Positions 57,903 to 64,000 of a stretch of 64,000 nt of DNA are shown here, one piece after another. The notes beneath the pieces were generated by a model. The model was not told the origin of the DNA. It did not search any database and saw only the letters and a list, made by a program, of their open reading frames with translations. Position numbers and translations under genes: made by a program. The DNA comes from Actinacidiphila rubida (lineage in GTDB: Bacteria > Actinomycetota > Actinomycetes > Streptomycetales > Streptomycetaceae): contig NZ_FODD01000011.1 in assembly GCF_900110255.1 (NCBI RefSeq), positions 62,001-126,000 of the forward strand. Direction: 5' to 3'. Position 1 is the first letter of the stretch, and the number at the start of each line of letters is the position of its first letter.

Positions 57903-59561
57903 GTGGCCAGGCGTCCCCTTCCCAGCATCCTGAGCAGCCGCCCCTCCCTCGCCCGCGGCCGCGACATCGCCCGCACCGCCGCCGACGGCGCGACCGACGT
58001 GCTGCACCCCGTGATCACCATCGCCCGCGGCATGCGCCGCCAGGCCGCCTGGGCGGGCGGCTGGTGGGGCCGCACCCCCAAGGACCGCCGCGCGCCCGCG
58101 CTGCTCCTCGCGGCCGCCGCCGTGGTGATCGTCGTGATGATGCCGTACGGGCCGATCCTCGGGGCCGTGGCACTGATGGCCTCAGCGGCCTGGATGGGCC
58201 GGGACCGGTCCGCGCCGGCCGCGGCCGGCGCTCAGGCCGACGCCGAGACCGCGCGGCTCCAGTCGATGTACGAGGCGCTGGTGCCGTACCTGTCGGCGGC
58301 CGGTGACCCGGCGCCCCTGTACGCCCATGACGGCGCCTGGCAGAAGGCGTTCAGCTCCTACGAGTTCCAGGACGGCCGGCTCACCCACCTGCACCTGCGC
58401 TACCCGGCCTACTTCACCGACGGCGAGGCGGACTCGCGCGCCCGTGTCGAGCAGCTGCTGCACGCCAAGGCCGGTCGCGGCCGGGAGTACCGGTTCGACT
58501 GGAACGAGGAGGAGAACCACCTCACCTTCGTCGCGCTCCCGCCGCTGGCGACGGACATCGCCGCGCAGCGGTTCGTCACCTCGCCCGGCGAGACGGTGCT
58601 CGGCTTCACCGACGCCGACTCGGTGCAGCGCACGGTCCCGGTGACGGCCGGGGCCGAGACCCGGGACGTGCCTCCCGTGGTGTGGCGCGGCGGGGCGCGT
58701 TCGACCGAGCCGCACCTGCTGGCGCTGGGCCAGCCCGGCACCGGCACGACGAGCCTGCTGCGCTCGATCGCGCTGCAGGCGCTGGTGCACGGCGACATCG
58801 TGGTGGTCGACGGCGGCGGCGCGGGCGAGTACGCGTTCCTGTCCGGCCGTCCGGGCGTGCTGGCGGTCGAGGACGGCCTGCTCGGGGCCTCCGCGACGCT
58901 GGAGTGGGCGGCGCACGAGACCGAGCGGCGGCTGATCGCCGTCAACCGGGCGCGCCAGTCCGGGAATCCGGTCGCCGACGACGTCCGGCGCCCGCTGTGG
59001 ATCCTGGTCGACCGGCCGACCGCGCTGACCCAGCTGGCCGCGGCCGAGGGCCGGCCCGACCCGCAGCTCCTGCTGGACGTGCCGCTGCGGCACGGGCGGA
59101 CCGCGAACGTGTCGGTGGCGGTGGTGGACCAGCTCGACGCGACCGAGACACTGGCGCCGGTGGTGATCGCCCAGACCAGGGCCCGTGTGGTGCTCGGCCC
59201 GCTCGCCCCCGAGCACGTGGCCGCGGTGCTGGGCGCGCCGCCGCGCACCACGCCCGCCGCGCACGTGCCCGCGGGTCGGGGCTACGCGCGGCTCGGCACC
59301 GGCCCGGTGCTGCGGCTCCAGGTCCCGGCCACGCCCGACCCGTTCGACGAGGACGCACCCGAGTCCGAGCGCGTCGCCGTGCTCGCCCAGGCCCCGGGCA
59401 CCCCGGAGCCGGAGCCGATCCTCGGGGCCGGGCTGTCCGGCGAGTCCGGCACCGAGCCGGACCTGGCGACGGCTCCCGCACAGGAGCAGGAGTCCCCGGA
59501 GCCGGTGGTGCTGCGCAAGGACGCGGTCGTGCGCAGCGTCGCCGACCTCGAACTCGGCTGA
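57903..59561 (+). CDS. FtsK/SpoIIIE-like membrane ATPase with altered Walker A
   Basis: A 552-residue protein. Two membrane helices (about residues 65-97, ALLLAAAAVVIVVMMPYGPI) are followed by a cytoplasmic region and a RecA-like domain. The nucleotide loop reads LALGQPGTGTTSLLRSIALQ (about 273-292): Thr replaces the Walker A Lys. Walker B-like VVVDGGGAGEYAFL follows. RQSGNPVADDVRRPLWILVD resembles FtsK-type cores. The C-terminal 90 residues are acidic and low-complexity. The GTG at 57903 follows GGAG. It may be a DNA-translocase relative of conjugation origin that has become chromosomal. Confidence 0.78.
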   Translation: MARRPLPSILSSRPSLARGRDIARTAADGATDVLHPVITIARGMRRQAAWAGGWWGRTPKDRRAPALLLAAAAVVIVVMMPYGPILGAVALMASAAWMGRDRSAPAAAGAQADAETARLQSMYEALVPYLSAAGDPAPLYAHDGAWQKAFSSYEFQDGRLTHLHLRYPAYFTDGEADSRARVEQLLHAKAGRGREYRFDWNEEENHLTFVALPPLATDIAAQRFVTSPGETVLGFTDADSVQRTVPVTAGAETRDVPPVVWRGGARSTEPHLLALGQPGTGTTSLLRSIALQALVHGDIVVVDGGGAGEYAFLSGRPGVLAVEDGLLGASATLEWAAHETERRLIAVNRARQSGNPVADDVRRPLWILVDRPTALTQLAAAEGRPDPQLLLDVPLRHGRTANVSVAVVDQLDATETLAPVVIAQTRARVVLGPLAPEHVAAVLGAPPRTTPAAHVPAGRGYARLGTGPVLRLQVPATPDPFDEDAPESERVAVLAQAPGTPEPEPILGAGLSGESGTEPDLATAPAQEQESPEPVVLRKDAVVRSVADLELG

Positions 59562-59569
59562 CCGTGCCG

Positions 59570-59616
59570 GGCCGCCCCAGCCGAGGCACCCGCCGCCCCC
59601 ACCGGCCGGGGCGGCC
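59570..59616. terminator. Hairpin between FtsK-like and MocR genes
   Basis: GGCCGCCCC (59570-59578) and GGGGCGGCC (59608-59616) pair perfectly over 9 bases, between convergent stop codons. Confidence 0.55.
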
Positions 59617-59682
59617 GAAGCAGCCCGCGCAGCCGGAGCGCCCACGGGCCGAGGGCGCCCACGGCAACCCGCGTGGGGCGGG

Positions 59683-61185
59683 TCAGGCCACGAAGAGGCT
59701 GGTGCCCTCGCCCTCGGCGCCGGCGCCGGACCGCACCAGGTCCGCCGCCTGCGCCAGCCGGGCACCGGCCTCCGCGGCGACCGGGCCGCTGACGGTGAAC
59801 GGGATGCGGACGAACGACTCGAAGGCGCCGTCGACGCCGAACCGCGGGCCCGACGGGACCCGCACGCCCAGCCGCTCGCCGGCCACCGCCAGCCGTGAAC
59901 CGGAGACCTCGCCGGTGCGCACCCACATCGTCATGCCGCCGCGCGGCACCTCGAACTCCCAGTCGGGGGTGTGCGCGCGCAGCGCCGCCACCAGGTCGTC
60001 GCGGCACTCGCGGGCCCGCGTCCTGCGTTCGGCGAGCGCCTGGTCCCAGCCGCCGCCGCGCAGCAGCCAGGCCACCGCGAGCTGGTCGACGACCGGTGAG
60101 GCCAGGTCGAGGTAGGCGCGGGCGGACACCAGCCGCCGGACGACGTCGGGGGTGGTGCGCACCCAGCCGATGCGCAGTCCGGCCCACACCGCCTTGCTGG
60201 CCGAGCCGACCGTCATCACGGTGCCGCCGCGGTCGAACGCGGCCATCGGCCGCACGCCCGGCTCCCCTCCGTCCAGGGTGAGTTCGGCCATCGTCTCGTC
60301 GGCGACGACCACCGTCCCGGCGGCCCGCGCGGCCTCCACGAACTCGCGCCGCTGGTCGTCGCCGACCAGCGTGCCGGTGGGGTTGTGGTAGTCGGGCATC
60401 ACGTACGCCATCTGCGGTGCGGCGTCGCGCAGCACCCGGCGCCAGGCGTCCATGTCCCAGCCGCCGAGCCCGGCGCGCAGCGCCACGGGGACGACGCGGG
60501 TGCCCGTCTCGCGGAACAGCTCCAGCACGTTGGCGTAGCTCGGGGACTCCACGGCGACCCGCTCGCCGAAACCGACCAGGCGCCGGGTGGCGGCGCCGAT
60601 CGCGCCCATCGCGCCGGTGGTGACCATGATCTGCTCGGGCATCGTGGGCACGCCGCGGGCGGTGTAGCGGTCGGCGATGGCCTCCCGCAGGACCGGCAGC
60701 CCCGCGGGGAAGTCGCCGTGCGTGGCGGCGTAGGCGGGCAGGTCGGCGAGCGCGCCCTGCATGGCCTCGGTCAGCCACGGCTCGGTCGCGGGCAGCGAGG
60801 CGCACCCGAGGTCGATGACGGTGCCCGCCGCGTCCGGCGGCAGCGGCTCGAGGCTGCGGCTCGGCAGCACGTGGCCGTCCGGGATCGCGGTCCAGCTCCC
60901 CGCGCCGCGGCGGGACCTGGCGAACCCCTCGGCGCGCAGCGCCTCGTAGGCGGCCGCGACGGTGGTGCGGCTGACGCCCAGGGCGAGGGCGAGTTCACGT
61001 TCGGCGGGCAGGCGGGCGGCGACCTGCAGCCGGCCCTCCAGGATGAGCAGCCGCACCCCGTCGGCCAGGCCGCGGTAGGCCGGCAGCTTGCGGGCGCCGG
61101 GCCGGACGGCGGCCCGCGCCTGCGGGCGCGGTTCGAGAAGCCGGGCAAGATGCGCCGCACTGACCGACGCGGTCCACTGGGCCAT
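59683..61185 (-). CDS. MocR-type GntR regulator with aminotransferase domain (YczR-like)
   Basis: A 500-residue fusion regulator. The N-terminal GntR winged helix (about residues 35-100) has LPAERELALALGVSRTTVAA. The rest is a fold-type I aminotransferase-like domain with YVMPDYHNPTGTLVG, the PLP-lysine motif VGSASKAVWAGLRIGW (Lys near 331) and a C-terminal FVRIPFTVSG. It probably senses PLP or an adduct. The divergent yczE-type gene is the known partner of the YczR subgroup. The ATG at 61185 gives MAQWTASVSAAHL. Confidence 0.9.
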   Translation of the reverse strand: MAQWTASVSAAHLARLLEPRPQARAAVRPGARKLPAYRGLADGVRLLILEGRLQVAARLPAERELALALGVSRTTVAAAYEALRAEGFARSRRGAGSWTAIPDGHVLPSRSLEPLPPDAAGTVIDLGCASLPATEPWLTEAMQGALADLPAYAATHGDFPAGLPVLREAIADRYTARGVPTMPEQIMVTTGAMGAIGAATRRLVGFGERVAVESPSYANVLELFRETGTRVVPVALRAGLGGWDMDAWRRVLRDAAPQMAYVMPDYHNPTGTLVGDDQRREFVEAARAAGTVVVADETMAELTLDGGEPGVRPMAAFDRGGTVMTVGSASKAVWAGLRIGWVRTTPDVVRRLVSARAYLDLASPVVDQLAVAWLLRGGGWDQALAERRTRARECRDDLVAALRAHTPDWEFEVPRGGMTMWVRTGEVSGSRLAVAGERLGVRVPSGPRFGVDGAFESFVRIPFTVSGPVAAEAGARLAQAADLVRSGAGAEGEGTSLFVA

Positions 61186-61213
61186 CGAAATCAGTCCACC
61201 TTTTGAAGATTGG

Positions 61214-61227
61214 CCATGGATCCATGG
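61214..61227. promoter_or_regulatory. Palindrome in the YczR/YczE divergent promoter
   Basis: CCATGGATCCATGG is a perfect 14-base palindrome in the 97-base gap between the MocR-type gene and the yczE-type gene. It is the best candidate for the regulator's binding site. Confidence 0.55.
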
Positions 61228-61282
61228 TACGCGCAGGCCACACGATGGCCGCAGCGTCTCGTTCACCGCCAGGGGGGTACCC

Positions 61283-62032
61283 GTGCCGTCGTCCCGTGCG
61301 TTCCGTCTGCCGCGCCGAGCGGCCTTCCAACCCTCCGGAGCCGGACCATCCGGCGCCACCGGGCGGCGGCTGGTCCGGCTCTACGCGGGCCTGGCCCTCT
61401 ACGGCTCCAGCGACGCGCTGCTGATCCGCGCCCACGTCGGCCTCGACCCCTGGGACGTCTTCCACCAGGGCCTGTCGCGCCACACCGGGCTGAGCATCGG
61501 GGCCGTCTCCGTCGTCGTCGGCGCCGCCGTGCTGCTGCTGTGGTGGCCGATCCGCCAGCGCCCGGGCCTGGGCACCGTGTCGAACGTGGTGCTGGTCGGC
61601 ACGTTCATCGACCTGACGATGGCGGTCGTGCCGCAGTACGAGGCGCTGGCGGTGCGCGTCCCGCTGATGGCCGCGGCCGTGGTGCTGAACGGAGCAGCCA
61701 CCGGCCTCTACATCACCGCGCGCTTCGGCCCGGGGCCGCGCGACGGCCTGATGACGGGTCTGCACCGCAGGACCGGCCGCTCGCTGCGGCTGATCCGGAC
61801 CGGCATCGAGCTGAGCGTGCTGGCCGCCGGCTTCGTGCTCGGCGGCGGGGTGGGCGTCGGCACGGTCGTCTACGCCCTGGCCATCGGCCCGCTGGCCCAG
61901 TTCTTCCTGAAGCGGTTCGCGCTGCCCGCGTCCGGGGCAGAAGGAGCGGAGCGGGCGGTGACGGGCCGCGAGGCCGGTTCTGCTCCGGTTCGGGGTCATA
62001 CGCCGGAAGCCGCGGCAGTGGACACGATTTAG
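61283..62032 (+). CDS. yczE: YczE/YyaS/YitT-family membrane protein
   Basis: A 249-residue membrane protein with about five helices (LVRLYAGLALYGSSDALLIR; IGAVSVVVGAAVLLLWWPIR; TVSNVVLVGTFIDLTMAVVP; VPLMAAAVVLNGAATGLYIT; IELSVLAAGFVLGGGVGVGT). Characteristic motifs are AHVGLDPWDVFHQGLS and GPGPRDGLMTGLHRRTG. The function is unknown; a link to PLP-related metabolism is inferred from its MocR neighbour. The GTG at 61283 follows AGGGGGG. Longer readings enter the MocR gene and were rejected. Confidence 0.88.
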   Translation: MPSSRAFRLPRRAAFQPSGAGPSGATGRRLVRLYAGLALYGSSDALLIRAHVGLDPWDVFHQGLSRHTGLSIGAVSVVVGAAVLLLWWPIRQRPGLGTVSNVVLVGTFIDLTMAVVPQYEALAVRVPLMAAAVVLNGAATGLYITARFGPGPRDGLMTGLHRRTGRSLRLIRTGIELSVLAAGFVLGGGVGVGTVVYALAIGPLAQFFLKRFALPASGAEGAERAVTGREAGSAPVRGHTPEAAAVDTI

Positions 62033-62200
62033 TCCTGGGCGGTGCGGGCCGGTAGTGTACGCGGTTGGCCCCATGGCTTGACCGTTACTGCACGCAAAAG
62101 ATCCACCGACATCGGGTGACATTATCACCTCAGATGTGACAAACCGGGCATCGGCGGGTACAAACAGGGGCGACACGACGGGCGACGCATATCCCGCAAC

Positions 62201-62228
62201 GGGAATCTTCACCGCCGACCGGACGTTG
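62201..62228 (+). promoter_or_regulatory. SigR-type promoter of rbpA
   Basis: GGGAAT (62201-62206), an 18-base spacer and GTTG (62225-62228) match the consensus for the disulfide-stress sigma factor SigR. S. coelicolor rbpA is a known SigR target. The start site would fall near 62235, giving a leader of about 55 bases. Confidence 0.85.
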
Positions 62229-62289
62229 ACCGGATGACGACGACAGCGACACCTGTCCTGTGGGCGACCAAGCCCGGGAGGCACGATTC

Positions 62290-62664
62290 ATGAGTGAGCG
62301 AGCTCTCCGCGGCACGCGACTCGGGGCCACCAGCTACGAGACCGACCGCGGTATCGATCTGGCCCCGCGCCAGACCGTTGAGTACGCATGCCGGAACGGC
62401 CATCGATTTGAGATGCCGTTCTCGGTAGAGGCCGAGATCCCGCCGGAGTGGGAGTGCCGCGCCTGCGGCCAGACCGCTCTGCTCGTGGATGGCGAAGGCC
62501 CCGAGGAGAAGAGCATCAAGCCCGCGCGAACGCACTGGGACATGCTCATGGAGCGGCGCACGCTGGAGGAACTCGAGGAGGTGCTGGCCGAAAGGCTGGC
62601 CGTCCTGCGATCCGGTGCGATGAACATCGCCGTGCATCCGCGCGACAACCGTAAGTCCGCCTGA
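62290..62664 (+). CDS. rbpA: RNA polymerase-binding protein RbpA
   Basis: A 124-residue actinobacterial transcription factor that binds RNA polymerase and the principal sigma factor and stabilises open complexes. Family features: basic start MSERALRGTRLGATSYETDR, core VEYACRNGHRFEMPFSVEAE, the Zn-type pair ECRACGQ, and sigma-interaction helices RTHWDMLMERRTLEELEEVL. It has normal length. The ATG at 62290 follows GGGAGG. The SigR promoter upstream supports induction under thiol-oxidative stress. Confidence 0.97.
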   Translation: MSERALRGTRLGATSYETDRGIDLAPRQTVEYACRNGHRFEMPFSVEAEIPPEWECRACGQTALLVDGEGPEEKSIKPARTHWDMLMERRTLEELEEVLAERLAVLRSGAMNIAVHPRDNRKSA

Positions 62665-62676
62665 CCCTCAGGCCAC

Positions 62677-62737
62677 GGGCCTGCAATGCCGCAGGCCCGC
62701 AACCCCGTGCCCCGGCGCGGAGCTCACGCTCCGCGCC
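62677..62737 (+). terminator. Tandem hairpin terminators after rbpA
   Basis: GGGCCTGC (62677-62684) pairs with GCAGGCCC (62691-62698), only 12 bases beyond the rbpA stop. GGCGCGGAGC (62714-62723) pairs with GCTCCGCGCC (62728-62737). Two consecutive strong stems are consistent with efficient termination. Confidence 0.8.
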
Positions 62738-62819
62738 GCACGCATGTCCGGGGCCGTTGCGCCGCGGCCATGGCGCGGCCGCGGGTCCCGCGGCCCCCGC
62801 GCCCGGTCCCGTACGCGAC

Positions 62820-62848
62820 GGTCACCCGGGAAGGGCTCCCGGGTGACC
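62820..62848 (-). terminator. Terminator after fxsA
   Basis: GGTCACCCGGGA (62820-62831) and TCCCGGGTGACC (62837-62848) form a perfect 12-base stem with a 5-base loop, 19 bases beyond the fxsA stop on the minus strand. Confidence 0.85.
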
Positions 62849-62867
62849 GCGGACCGTGGGACGGGGC

Positions 62868-63482
62868 TCAGTCGTGGTGGTCGACGACCTCGCCCTGAAT
62901 GACCTTGCCGTCGGGCCGGTGCATCTTGGCCTGCTCGCCGGCGTCCCGCGCCTGCTGGAACAGGTCGCCCAGCGAACCGGGCTCCGCGGGGTGCGCGGAC
63001 TGGCGGCGCAGCGCACGCTCCGCCACCCGCTCCAGGCCCGCGCCGACGAGCTTGCGGGTGGGCGGGAAGAGCAGCACCAGGGCCACCGCGTCGGACAGGA
63101 AGCCCGGGATGATCAGCAGGATGCCGCCGAGCATGTGCAGGCCCGTGCGTCCCCCGCCGGGCGCGCGCTCCTGGACCTCGGCGGGCCCGCCCTGCTTGGC
63201 CCGCTGCGCCTCCTGCACGGACGCCGTCAGGTTCCGCCAGGCGCTGCGCCCGGCGCGCTTGACCGCGACGGCACCCAGCACGAAGCCCGCCAGGATGCAC
63301 AGGAACACGAAGAATCCGCTGGTCGCGTCGGCGACCACGATGAGCAGCCAGATCTCCAGCACCGCCCAGGCCGCGATGGCCAGGGGCAGCAGTCGCAGCC
63401 GGGAGCGCCGCCGTGGGGGCGGCTGCTGCGCTTGCTGCGACGCCCCGTGCGGGTGGACGGGAGGCCGTGAACTCGTCGTCAT
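62868..63482 (-). CDS. fxsA: FxsA-family membrane protein
   Basis: A 204-residue cytoplasmic-membrane protein. Helices LRLLPLAIAAWAVLEIWLLI, ATSGFFVFLCILAGFVLGAV and the family motif MLGGILLIIPGFLSDAVALV are clear, and the C-terminal 60 residues are hydrophilic. In E. coli FxsA prevents phage exclusion; its physiological role in actinobacteria is unknown. The ATG at 63482 has a weak site, and the extra N-terminal 30 residues (Pro/Gln/Arg-rich) are longer than usual. It converges on rbpA. Confidence 0.9.
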   Translation of the reverse strand: MTTSSRPPVHPHGASQQAQQPPPRRRSRLRLLPLAIAAWAVLEIWLLIVVADATSGFFVFLCILAGFVLGAVAVKRAGRSAWRNLTASVQEAQRAKQGGPAEVQERAPGGGRTGLHMLGGILLIIPGFLSDAVALVLLFPPTRKLVGAGLERVAERALRRQSAHPAEPGSLGDLFQQARDAGEQAKMHRPDGKVIQGEVVDHHD

Positions 63483-63581
63483 AGCTCAAGTGTGCCAAAG
63501 AGACCCACGACACCAAAGGCCAGGTAAAGGCCCGAGGCGGCGGGCCGATCCCGGTGGACGCACGGCGGCGCCGACGCCACG

Positions 63582-64000
63582 ATGTCCCGGGTGACCGACA
63601 GCACCCCCGAGCCTCACTCCCCCGAGTCCCGCTCCCCCGAACCGCCCTCCCCCGACGCCGCCGCGCACGGTGCCGCCCACGCCCACTTCGACGCCCTCAA
63701 CGCCCGCCTGGACCGCATCGAGGCCCGGCTGACGCCGGCCCACGGCGATCTCGCCGCGGCGGAGCACCGTGTCGAGCCGGCCTGGCGCCGGGTCACCCAG
63801 GGCGAGGAGCGCTGGGCCTCGGCGGCCGCGATCCTCGCGGTGGTGGCGATCCAGCTGCTGGTGCTGCCCGCCCGGCTGGTGGTCCAGCCCCGGTGGCTGA
63901 TGCCGGCCGTGGAGTCGGCGCTGCTGGTCGCGCTGGTCGCGGGCAACCCGCGCCGCATCGAGCGGGGTTCGCGGCTGCTGCGCTCGCTGGGCCTGGCGCT
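63582..64000 (+). CDS. Membrane protein, N-terminal part (truncated by window end)
   Basis: The first ~139 residues of a protein that continues past the window. The start may be ATG 63582 or in-frame GTG 63591. A Pro/Ser/Glu-rich N-terminus (PEPHSPESRSPEPPSPDAAA) is followed by a short helical stretch (HFDALNARLDRIEARL), then at least two membrane helices (AAAILAVVAIQLLVLPARLV; MPAVESALLVALVAG). No family can be named from this part. Confidence 0.7.
   Translation, partial: MSRVTDSTPEPHSPESRSPEPPSPDAAAHGAAHAHFDALNARLDRIEARLTPAHGDLAAAEHRVEPAWRRVTQGEERWASAAAILAVVAIQLLVLPARLVVQPRWLMPAVESALLVALVAGNPRRIERGSRLLRSLGLA

Noticed and set aside
57524-61185. A complete integrative conjugative element (small membrane protein, FtsK-like ATPase, GntR regulator)
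   Set aside because: The GntR-domain protein is a MocR type paired with yczE, and there is no integrase, replication gene, tRNA target or attachment repeat.

Overview
The window is very GC-rich DNA. It has GGAGG-type ribosome-binding sites, many GTG starts and frequent 1-4 base overlaps between co-directional genes. Gene content points to Streptomyces or a close relative in the Streptomycetaceae: RbpA behind a consensus SigR promoter, FxsA, the PspAB-HtpX pair, large numbers of secreted glycoside hydrolases, a LAL-type regulator, and a ydaO-type riboswitch ahead of a LysM/M23 cell-wall enzyme. About 60 genes are supported, and the two at the edges are truncated. No tRNA, rRNA, CRISPR array, transposase or prophage was seen.

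Region by region. 1-3.5 kb: MFS transporter end, a deazaflavin-type nitroreductase, PspAB/HtpX membrane-stress genes and a quinone oxidoreductase with a TetR-type operator. 3.5-4.3 kb: a non-coding repeat block. 4.4-7 kb: two divergent citrate-synthase paralogues, one fused to a DNA-binding domain. 7-13.3 kb: thioredoxin, a PolA-like polymerase, a secreted protein/lipoprotein pair, a TmrB-like P-loop protein and an OmpR-type two-component system. 13.4-19.5 kb: a GH18 chitinase and a GH30 glucanase, both with ricin-type lectin domains and near-identical promoter/operator layouts, plus a flippase-like membrane protein and a LacI regulator. 19.7-31.6 kb: housekeeping and regulatory genes, including glyA behind a ZTP riboswitch, a FabR-like TetR, AraC, a sigma factor, MarR/YceI and a PfkB kinase. 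31.7-46.7 kb: carbohydrate-utilisation genes (GH6 cellulase with a CebR box, an ABC sugar importer with an aldehyde dehydrogenase, a ROK regulator, a GH29 fucosidase, a 1005-residue two-enzyme beta-glucanase and its LacI regulator), interrupted at 40.4-40.8 kb by a second copy of the repeat element. 46.8-54 kb: a PptT/PptH-like pair, a short Rho paralogue behind a long structured leader, a PhyH-type dioxygenase and a LAL regulator. 54-64 kb: the LysM/M23 gene with its c-di-AMP riboswitch, GNAT and uridine-kinase-like genes, a small membrane protein with an FtsK-like ATPase, the divergent YczR/YczE pair, rbpA and fxsA.

How the genes work together. The strongest theme is controlled secretion of polysaccharide hydrolases. 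Chitinase, GH30 and GH6 genes share a -35 TTGACG, a 17-base spacer and a TTAA-containing -10. Chitinase and GH30 also share an inverted repeat TCACG-N13-CGTGA over the start site, whereas GH6 has a perfect CebR box. The two-enzyme glucanase and the adjacent LacI gene share the palindrome GGAGAGCGCTCTCC, which suggests an autoregulated local circuit.

The least explained structure is a roughly 390-base, two-hairpin, palindromic non-coding element present twice, about 36.6 kb apart. It has near-perfect terminal inverted repeats and at least one paired (compensatory) base change in a stem. Functions below come from reading the translated sequences and recalling family motifs; no database search was possible.
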